Virus record (IMG/VR): IMGVR_UViG_3300042731_005931
Coordinates: 1 to 44,049 of that record
DNA length: 44,049 nt
DNA from: a virus
Direction: 5' to 3' (one strand)
The notes beneath the pieces were generated by a model, which was not told the DNA's origin, made no database searches, and saw nothing but the letters and a program-made list of their open reading frames with translations. The first letter of the stretch is position 1; each line of letters starts with the position of its first letter. Positions 39,208 to 44,049 of this stretch are shown piece by piece. The position numbers and the translations under genes were made by a program.

Positions 39208-39951
39208 AAATTATACAGCATTCAAAAATTATACAGTTAAAAGTTAATCAATAGTGCCCAGCATTTTTATTTTTTGCGGGGAATATTTAAAACTTTATAA
39301 AAATCAATTTATATTATTAATTATATATTAATCAATAGATAAAAGTTGAGCGATATTTTTATTTGCTTTTTAATATATAAGTATAAATATAGAACTATAA
39401 TTTGTTCAATTTTTATTTTTATATTAATAAACATATAATATTGCTTTTATAATTTTATAATTATATACAAGAGGGAATAGAATTACTATTATTTCTATTC
39501 ATTAATTAGTATAATATAATAAGTATTTTAGAATAAATATTAATTAGTTTTATATTCCTTATTTTATATTACGTATTACTATATTAGTATTAAATATTAT
39601 GCATTGTATATTGCTATTAATATATTAATATGTAATACGTATTAATAATTAAATATTGCCCTCTAAATAATTATCTCTAAATAATATTTATTCAGCATCA
39701 AGGTATATATAAGCTTTGTTTAATAAAATATAAATAAGATTGTTTATTGCATGCTAAATAAAAATAAACGCATCAAGGTTAATGTAATGTATTGCGTGTT
39801 ATAGACTAAAAGCCAGAATGGCTTTAAAATTTTTTATAAGCGAATCGAATAATAATAAATAACATATTATGATTTATATAATAATGTGCTATAATTAATC
39901 TTGGTGCTTATATCTTTAACTATGAATTAAAAGAAAAAAATAAAAAGAGAT
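39208..39951. other. AT-rich non-coding region (possible origin/control region)
   Basis: No convincing gene. It is extremely AT-rich with runs of TATTAATATATTA type. It holds GCATCAAGGT at 39695-39704 and 39770-39779 (a third, GCATCAAG, at 40365-40372), one GCCAGAATGGC copy and a GCATGC site. Long AT tracts with short direct repeats fit a melting region or replication origin. Confidence 0.45.
39806..39836 (+). terminator. GCCAGAATGGC hairpin followed by T-run
   Basis: AAAGCC, loop AGAAT, GGCTTT, then AAAATTTTTTATA. The dispersed motif here has the form of an intrinsic terminator, far downstream of the mini-gene operon. Confidence 0.45.
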
Positions 39952-40125
39952 TTATTTTAGATAGAAGATTTTTCTTGCATGCTTAGCATTAAATTTTAAT
40001 TTATCCTTCTGCCATCGAGTTTTTATTTTACGCTCTCTTTTTTCCTTCTGCATCCATTTAAGCTCGTTTATAAGATAACGAATTTCAAAGAGAACATCAA
40101 ATATTTTTCTTTGTGCTTTATCCAT
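39952..40125 (-). CDS. Possible small basic protein (57 aa)
   Basis: It opens MDKAQRKIFDVLFEIRYLIN and continues with a strongly basic helix (WMQKEKRERKIKTRWQKDKL). It has no ribosome site, but TTTATATC on the minus strand lies about 25 bases upstream of the ATG, fitting a leaderless archaeal-type promoter. It is the only minus-strand gene outside the late block, so it could be an early regulator, or not a gene. Confidence 0.4.
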   Translation of the reverse strand: MDKAQRKIFDVLFEIRYLINELKWMQKEKRERKIKTRWQKDKLKFNAKHARKIFYLK

Positions 40126-40280
40126 GCATAACAGTATAAACAACAGATATAAAAAATTGTTGGAATAATGTCAATGTGTAACTATGTCATTATGCTTATT
40201 TTATCGTTTTGTTAAAATAGCAATTAATATATTTTAACACCAAGATTTTAAATAGCATGAGCAACAGATATATAATTAAT

Positions 40281-40340
40281 AATAAAGCCTATCCGACTCT
40301 CTTTAGGGGTGGTTGCCTTGGCAGCCCGTGATGCTTTATT
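40281..40340 (+). ncRNA. Compact structured RNA candidate
   Basis: AATAAAGC (40281-40288) pairs perfectly with GCTTTATT (40333-40340). Inside are GGTTGC/GCAGCC with a CTTG loop and ACTC/GGGT around CTCTTTAGGGG, together a possible three-way junction. It stands out by its GC content in a non-coding AT-rich stretch. The strand is not determined. Confidence 0.4.
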
Positions 40341-40390
40341 GTTTTAGTATCATACGCAAAAAACGCATCAAGTGTTAACTTTATTCGTGC

Positions 40391-40410
40391 TTGCCTCTTT
40401 AGGGGGGCAT
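40391..40410 (+). ncRNA. Second hairpin sharing CTCTTTAGGGG
   Basis: TGCCTC pairs with GGGGCA around a TTTAGG loop. The 11-base CTCTTTAGGGG is identical to that in the structured element 96 bases upstream (40299-40309), suggesting a duplicated RNA or protein-binding site. Confidence 0.35.
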
Positions 40411-40573
40411 ACGTGCCTTAAACTCGATTCAATCTTTAATGCCAAGGCTGTAAGATTTAGATTAACTAAAAGTCTTAGATACCATATAAAATAAAACACC
40501 TTTCGTATTTTTTTCTACAGCTCTAAATGTGTTTTTCGCATTTGAGCGGAAATTTAAATATGGAGGTAAAATT

Positions 40574-40660
40574 ATGAAAAAAGAAGGATATAAATTAAGC
40601 AGTGGAATGCTAATATTTTATTATGGTAATCGAGCTTTAAAAAATAAGGAGGTCTATTAA
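40574..40660 (+). CDS. Tiny protein (28 aa)
   Basis: GGAGG sits upstream with good spacing. The product ends KNKEVY because its last codons form the ribosome site (AAGGAGGTCTATTAAATG) of the next gene. Possible leader peptide or coupling ORF. Confidence 0.4.
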   Translation: MKKEGYKLSSGMLIFYYGNRALKNKEVY

Positions 40661-40807
40661 ATGAAGAATGAAGTCATAGTAACTGTAAAATTTAGATATG
40701 ATAAAATTAAAGGGAAAAATAAACAGTATTATAAAAATAAAGCTTTTGATGAAATATATAATTCTGATGATACTATACATACTTTTGATGTTAAGGGGGT
40801 CTATTAA
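40661..40807 (+). CDS. Small hypothetical protein (48 aa)
   Basis: Basic beta-like protein (MKNEVIVTVKFRYDKIKG). It ends DVKGVY, since its tail again encodes the following ribosome site (AAGGGGGTCTATTAAATG), nearly identical to its own. Confidence 0.45.
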   Translation: MKNEVIVTVKFRYDKIKGKNKQYYKNKAFDEIYNSDDTIHTFDVKGVY

Positions 40808-40900
40808 ATGAGTGCTGGCGATAAAATCGGGTTATTATTTAGTCTAGCTTATGGGGTAATTTATCCTATAGGACTCTTTATTTATTTTGGTATCTTATAA
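40808..40900 (+). CDS. Single-pass membrane peptide (30 aa)
   Basis: Mostly one hydrophobic helix (IGLLFSLAYGVIYPIGLFIY). Start abuts the upstream stop. A clear terminator follows. Confidence 0.45.
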   Translation: MSAGDKIGLLFSLAYGVIYPIGLFIYFGIL

Positions 40901-40908
40901 AAAATAAA

Positions 40909-40938
40909 ATAGGGGCAATTACCCCTTAATTTTTTTAG
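40909..40938 (+). terminator. Intrinsic terminator
   Basis: AGGGG, loop CAATT, then ACCCCTTAATTTTTTT. A GGGG/CCCC stem plus a seven-T run ends the three-gene mini-operon. Confidence 0.65.
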
Positions 40939-41037
40939 ATTTCATGGTTATAAACTGCATGCCTGCCGAAATAAAAAAGCTGCATGCTTAAACTCATTTC
41001 TTTTTTTGTTTGCATTACACATGTAATGTGTATGTGC

Positions 41038-41046
41038 TTATATAAA
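41038..41046 (+). promoter_or_regulatory. TATA-like promoter (TTATATAAA)
   Basis: It is centred about 26 bases upstream of the ATG at 41068. GGAGG at 41053-41057 also fits as a ribosome site, so transcription may instead start earlier. Confidence 0.4.
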
Positions 41047-41067
41047 CTTTATGGAGGTAAATAAAAT

Positions 41068-41184
41068 ATGTTTGCATCAATGGGAATAGAAGCAATCAAT
41101 GCATGCATAAAATATGCATATAATGAGAGTTTTAAAGATGAACAAAATTTTTCTAAGATGTTTTTAGAGGTCAATAATGGATAA
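41068..41184 (+). CDS. Tiny protein (38 aa)
   Basis: MFASMGIEAINACIKYAYNE then an acidic-basic helix. GGAGG lies ten bases upstream. It overlaps the next start by eight bases. Unknown. Confidence 0.45.
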   Translation: MFASMGIEAINACIKYAYNESFKDEQNFSKMFLEVNNG

Positions 41185-41338
41185 AAAAACGAAGAAAAAA
41201 ATTAAAAAATATAGTATTGCTTTTTTAATTGGACTCTCTTTTATATTATACAATTTATTATTGTTTGCATCCACTATTATTGGCATGCAAAATAGTAATA
41301 AATTAAATATGGTTAATAAGAAAAAAAGAAAAAAATAA
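41177..41338 (+). CDS. Small membrane protein with basic ends (53 aa)
   Basis: Lys-rich N-terminus, one transmembrane helix (IAFLIGLSFILYNLLLFA) and a KKKRKK tail. Topology like small holin or antiholin-type peptides. Function unknown. Confidence 0.5.
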   Translation: MDKKTKKKIKKYSIAFLIGLSFILYNLLLFASTIIGMQNSNKLNMVNKKKRKK

Positions 41339-41416
41339 AACTCTATTTATTTTTATAAAGTCAGCATGCACCTTTAAAGTGTGTGTTGACGTAAAAATAT
41401 CTATGGAGTGAGAAAT

Positions 41417-42262
41417 ATGGTATCGCACCAAGAAGTAATATATAACTATTTTAATGCTGGAGATAGGCAACACTATAATAAAGGCAATAATGTCTTTTTT
41501 GAAGGCGACACTTTATATAGCTATGGAACGTATTTTATTTTAGCCCAAAAAATAAAAAACGGTTATTTAATTAACGGTGATTCTTACAGTAAGAGCACTT
41601 CTGAACATCAAAGGATAGTTAGATACAATATGCCAAGCAATAACATAATAATACCCCTTAGTGCTTTATTACAGCCTTTAAATGACATGCAGATAAAAGA
41701 CATTGAGATTTTAGACCGCAAAGAGGACACATATGACACTGTCGAAAGAGTAAATAGTGAGGGTAATAAATATATGGCTACTATACATCATTTAGGAGCA
41801 TCACTTTTTAAATACAAATCTAAGTATTTTTTAAGTGGGATTGATAACTCAAGTAAAAACTATGCTTATTATCTTATTTTGCTTAAAAAGCCAGCTCAGA
41901 CAGTCGAAGAGGCATTTAGACAGTTAGCGGGGAATCTAACAGATGAGGAGTATAAAGATTATTTACAGGGCATTATTAAACGTCAAGGTGAATATTTTTT
42001 AATACCTTCAAAACTCACAACAGCACAACTAAAACGCATGGATGCAATAACACCACGTAAAATAAAACATGATGTTGACCTATCCAAAGGGGTAGGTAAT
42101 GCACATATAGCCAAGGATTTAATTAAAATGTCTGATGGGCTGTATATTAGACGTTCTTTAAGACACCGAGAACACCGCATGATAAGCCTTAAAAATACCT
42201 GGCATAAAGTAGTAAAAAATATTCAAAAAAACTCCTGGAGTGCTGACGGTAGAATAGATTAA
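41417..42262 (+). CDS. Conserved phage protein of unknown function (281 aa)
   Basis: ATG 41417 has GGAG eight bases upstream. The N-terminal half has GNNVFFEGDTLYSYGTYFIL and SYSKSTSEHQRIVRYNM, motifs shared by a large uncharacterised family in phage genomes (GNxxFxxxTxYSYGxHF, then STxxHxxxV). The C-terminal half is helical and basic (RRSLRHREHRMISLK). The Ser/Thr-His pattern could be catalytic, but no function is known to me. Confidence 0.7.
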   Translation: MVSHQEVIYNYFNAGDRQHYNKGNNVFFEGDTLYSYGTYFILAQKIKNGYLINGDSYSKSTSEHQRIVRYNMPSNNIIIPLSALLQPLNDMQIKDIEILDRKEDTYDTVERVNSEGNKYMATIHHLGASLFKYKSKYFLSGIDNSSKNYAYYLILLKKPAQTVEEAFRQLAGNLTDEEYKDYLQGIIKRQGEYFLIPSKLTTAQLKRMDAITPRKIKHDVDLSKGVGNAHIAKDLIKMSDGLYIRRSLRHREHRMISLKNTWHKVVKNIQKNSWSADGRID

Positions 42263-42342
42263 AACCGCCTCCATTCCTTCTTTTATTTTTTAGATTTATT
42301 ATTTTTATCATTAATTTTTATTAGTTTTATAAAGGTGAAATT

Positions 42343-42453
42343 ATGGAAAAAATTATATGGATATGTAGAAATAAAAAAGCTTGCACGCTCCAAGGTGCTA
42401 AAGGAGAGCCTATGGAGAGCTGGAGCGTTTTTTCGGACTCTCCGACAAAATGA
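42343..42453 (+). CDS. Possible small ORF ending in SPTK (36 aa)
   Basis: AAAGGTGAA lies upstream of the ATG and the frame ends at the first CCGACAAAATGA repeat. Most of the ORF is occupied by a strong inverted repeat with T-run (42385-42433), so it may be leader RNA rather than protein. Confidence 0.35.
   Translation: MEKIIWICRNKKACTLQGAKGEPMESWSVFSDSPTK
42385..42433 (+). terminator. ACGCTCCA/TGGAGCGT inverted repeat with T-run
   Basis: ACGCTCCA (42385-42392) pairs perfectly with TGGAGCGT (42421-42428), followed by TTTTTT. It may be a terminator or attenuator for the gene at 41417. A second small hairpin, TCGGA-CTC-TCCGA, follows. Confidence 0.5.
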
Positions 42454-42679
42454 GCACTTTAATTTTTAAAGACGCACCGACAAAATGAATGATTTTTTAT
42501 ATTTAAGGAGGTAAATAAAAATGATAATAGTTGGACTATTAGATAGTATAGAGGCTGCTGAGCAGGTAAAACAAGTAGCAAAGTTTCACACAATCGGACA
42601 AAGAGCCAGGTATCTAAGCCGACAAAGTAAGAAACGCACCGACAAAATGGACAAAATTAAGAGTGCTCCGACAAAATGA
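42442..42679 (+). repeat. CCGACAAAATG(A) repeat cluster
   Basis: Five copies start at 42442, 42477, 42619 (one mismatch), 42639 and 42668. Copies 1 and 5 share CTCCGACAAAATGARCACTT; copies 2 and 4 share ACGCACCGACAAAATG. In three cases (42451, 42477, 42677) the ATGA is a stop after ...PTK codons. Confidence 0.7.
42521..42679 (+). CDS. Small basic protein ending in SAPTK (52 aa)
   Basis: AAGGAGGT lies upstream with ideal spacing. It opens MIIVGLLDSIEAAEQVKQVA, then becomes very basic (RYLSRQSKKRTDKMDK), with its last third lying in the CCGACAAAATG repeats. The N-terminal helix may be a small regulatory protein. Function unknown. Confidence 0.5.
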   Translation: MIIVGLLDSIEAAEQVKQVAKFHTIGQRARYLSRQSKKRTDKMDKIKSAPTK

Positions 42680-42709
42680 ACACTTAGAAATTGAGCAGAA
42701 GGAATGCAT

Positions 42710-42925
42710 ATGAAAGTAAATAAAACACAAGTAGAAGAAATAATGGATTTAATCCATGAATGGTCTGATTACGATGTCAGTGTGATAGGTTACCATGACT
42801 ATGAAATTGTGCCTATCATTCCTACAAACGTAATGCCAGATTTAATCACAGAGGTAAACAAAATACTTAAATCACAAAACAAAGTTTGGTTAAAGTTTAA
42901 AAAACTTTTTAGGTTATGGAGATGA
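42710..42925 (+). CDS. Hypothetical protein (71 aa)
   Basis: ATG 42710 is chosen (AGAAGG seven bases upstream). Alternating helix and strand (VEEIMDLIHEWSDYDVSVIG) with a basic aromatic C-terminus (WLKFKKLFRLWR) that could contact membrane or nucleic acid. Not recognised. Confidence 0.55.
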   Translation: MKVNKTQVEEIMDLIHEWSDYDVSVIGYHDYEIVPIIPTNVMPDLITEVNKILKSQNKVWLKFKKLFRLWR

Positions 42926-42929
42926 TATT

Positions 42930-42998
42930 TTGCAAACTTTTCTACCATATGCAGATTTTGTTAAAACTGCAAAATGTTTAGATTATATTTGGAGGTAA
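42930..42998 (+). pseudogene. Relic of an MSMEG_6728-like gene (N-terminal fragment)
   Basis: From TTG 42930 the frame reads LQTFLPYADFVKTAKCLDYI and stops at 42996. The motif MQTFLPYxDFxxSAxxLD is the characteristic opening of MSMEG_6728/pyrimidine-dimer-glycosylase-like proteins, which normally run to about 130-180 residues. Here only the first 22 remain, and the last codons double as the GGAGG site of the next gene. It is either a decayed gene or a reused leader ORF. Confidence 0.5.
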
Positions 42999-43002
42999 AA
43001 AT

Positions 43003-43404
43003 ATGAGAAAAAAAGAAAAGCAATTATTTGAAAAATTAGATAATTGGGAAGCTGAACTTATTCGATGGATTCGTAAAACTAGACCAACAATCTATACTCA
43101 ATTAGAGCACGTTTCTCAATCAGGCATGTTTAGAAGAATAAGTGTATGTGTAATGCGAAATAATAAGCCTGTTTGGATTAACGAATTAATTGATAAATTA
43201 ACCATATACAAAACAGATAAAAGAAAAACTGGATTAAGGGTCTCAGGTTGCGGAATGGACATGGGTTTTGCTGTAGTTTACAATTTCAGCAGTAAAGTAT
43301 TTCCATATGGTTTTAAATATAGAAAAAACGAGTTGCATCGAAACGGAGACCCCGCACCAATAGACCCGAATGGTGGTTATGCACTTAAGCAAAGATGGCT
43401 ATAA
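43003..43404 (+). CDS. Conserved phage protein with HVSxSGM and GCGMDMGF motifs (133 aa)
   Basis: The signature segments LEHVSQSGMFRRISVCVM, LRVSGCGMDMGFAVVYN and the terminal DPNGGYALKQRWL are strongly conserved in a common phage/prophage family of unknown function. GGAGG precedes the ATG. The full length of the family is present. It lies downstream of the MSMEG_6728-like relic. Confidence 0.8.
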   Translation: MRKKEKQLFEKLDNWEAELIRWIRKTRPTIYTQLEHVSQSGMFRRISVCVMRNNKPVWINELIDKLTIYKTDKRKTGLRVSGCGMDMGFAVVYNFSSKVFPYGFKYRKNELHRNGDPAPIDPNGGYALKQRWL

Positions 43405-43862
43405 TCGGTTATGCTAATCTTTACCATGACACAACCCTACAAGCCACTTCCCTAGCACTATACTACAGAAATTTATATTTTATTTTTTCTCTTCCCCGCA
43501 TTGTCAGGTAGAGGTCTAACATGGTTAAGATTATAAGGAGAAATCAACTTGGAGAGTATAACGTGCAAAAGTCACCCTATTTAAACCTTGTGGCGTAAAA
43601 ATAGCTAAAAATGCACAAAAAGTAGGCAAAAAAGGCAGAAAAAGAGGGCAAATTGGTGCTTTTTGCTTATCTTTTAAATGCTTTTCGGTCTGTTCTTCGA
43701 GAACACAGACAGGTGCTATATAAATTTAACTGCTCGGATAACCGATAAATTTTTGAGTTTTGAAAATTTTTAGGTATGCCTAAATTGAAAAATCGTGATA
43801 TACTCTCTTTCCAAAAAATAGCAGATTTTTATAAGAATTAGGTTAAATTTGGAGGTATAAAT
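43405..43862 (+). other. Non-coding leader region of the pentapeptide gene
   Basis: Only one weak short ORF (43521-43598, 25 aa) is present. Visible elements are a hairpin (GTCTG 43688-43692 with CAGAC 43706-43710), a TATA-like sequence, a CGGATAACCG palindrome near 43735 and a TTTAGG/CCTAAA inverted repeat (43769-43784). The leader after the TATA element is about 115 bases. Confidence 0.5.
43688..43724 (+). promoter_or_regulatory. Inverted repeat plus TATA-like promoter
   Basis: GTCTG...CAGAC with inner TTCT/AGAA forms a dyad of about 23 bases directly upstream of CTATATAAA (43716-43724). The arrangement suggests a regulator-bound operator next to a TATA box driving the pentapeptide gene and the early region. 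Confidence 0.45.
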
Positions 43863-44049
43863 ATGAAAGAAGAAGAGTTAGAGCAAGTGCTTTTAAAGCA
43901 CAAAAAATGGTTGAATGATAAGGCTGGAGGACAAAAGGCTAATTTGCGGAATGCTGATTTGCGGGATGCTAATTTGCGGAATGCTGATTTGCGTTATGCT
44001 GATTTGTGTCATGCTGATTTACGGAGTGCTGATTTGTGTCATGCTGATT
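43863..44049 (+). CDS. Pentapeptide-repeat protein, N-terminal part (3' end cut by window edge)
   Basis: It starts at ATG 43863 with GGAGG eight bases upstream. The opening [20 protein letters not shown] followed by [13 protein letters not shown] is the usual lead-in of phage pentapeptide proteins. About nine repeats follow to the window end. The frame matches the gene at 1-405, so it is almost surely the same gene across a circular junction. Joining the ends without overlap would create a stop (GAT TAA), so the true sequence must overlap or contain more repeats. Confidence 0.85.
   Translation, partial: MKEEELEQVLLKHKKWLNDKAGGQKANLRNADLRDANLRNADLRYADLCHADLRSADLCHAD
43941..44049 (+). repeat. 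Terminal copy of the pentapeptide tandem repeat
   Basis: Bases 43971-44049 equal bases 1-79 except one (G for A at the position matching base 56). This is the signature of a circular or terminally redundant contig broken within repeats. Confidence 0.85.

Larger units (their letters stand above)
40957..41369. repeat. Cluster of GCATGC palindromes
   Basis: GCATGC occurs at 40957, 40982, 41101, 41283 and 41364, with two more at 39749 and 39977. Seven in 1.6 kb of AT-rich DNA contrasts with about nine in the remaining 42 kb. Confidence 0.6.

Noticed and set aside
39208-40573. Search for a CRISPR array in the repeat-bearing non-coding region
   Set aside because: The GCATCAAG and CTCTTTAGGGG repeats are short, few and irregularly spaced, with no uniform spacers.
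43521-43598. 25-residue ORF upstream of the pentapeptide gene
   Set aside because: Weak start context and no recognisable protein character; most likely part of a leader RNA.
43741-43830. Sigma-70-like promoter (TTGAAA ... TATACT) before the pentapeptide gene
   Set aside because: The two hexamer-like pieces are only about eight bases apart, far from the 17-base spacing needed.

Overview
This window looks like the near-complete genome of an AT-rich tailed double-stranded DNA virus (Caudoviricetes, long-tailed siphovirus type). It carries a full head-tail set: terminase large subunit, portal, an HK97-gp10-like protein, major capsid, tail tube, a lambda-like G/GT tail chaperone pair with a -1 frameshift, tape measure, distal tail proteins and a fibre. 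It also carries its own replication set. The two ends of the window fall inside the same pentapeptide-repeat gene. The last 79 bases match the first 79 with one mismatch, in the same reading frame, so the molecule is probably circular or circularly permuted and was cut within a tandem repeat.

Layout. (1) 1-11.55 kb, plus strand: small accessory proteins (SWIM zinc finger, HExxH protein, Nmad1/MazG-like protein), a family A DNA polymerase, an HD hydrolase, a SemiSWEET-like membrane protein, a cytosine-C5 methyltransferase-like protein, a nucleoside deoxyribosyltransferase-like protein, and a LicD / cytidylyltransferase / cupin trio pointing to surface-sugar metabolism. (2) 11.55-30.16 kb, minus strand: the late structural module, read from terminase down to a membrane-protein cluster that may serve lysis. 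(3) 30.3-39.2 kb, plus strand: putative small terminase, an RNase H-fold exonuclease, a primase-helicase, a cysteine synthase, a GIY-YIG nuclease, and an unusually dense run of tiny CxxC/zinc-ribbon proteins. (4) 39.2-43.9 kb: an AT-rich non-coding region with structured RNA candidates and many GCATGC sites (possible origin or control region), tiny ORFs, a CCGACAAAATG repeat cluster, and a conserved phage protein, closing back onto the pentapeptide gene.

Host. The sequence does not name one. Three weak clues favour an archaeal host. TATA-box-like elements (TTTATATA) lie about 25-30 bases upstream of several gene starts with no leader. No murein-degrading endolysin is recognisable among about 90 genes. 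A tRNA-like element has a perfect acceptor and T-arm but an expanded interior. Shine-Dalgarno motifs (GGAGG) are also common, so a bacterial host is not excluded.

Themes. The virus encodes cysteine synthase. It also has about 20 cysteine-pair mini-proteins and cysteine-rich capsid and tail proteins, so viral cysteine supply may matter to it. Other points worth a second look are possible AUA start codons, a dispersed 11-base palindromic motif (GCCAGAATGGC), a short relic of an MSMEG_6728-like gene, and a serial APTK-stop mini-ORF repeat.
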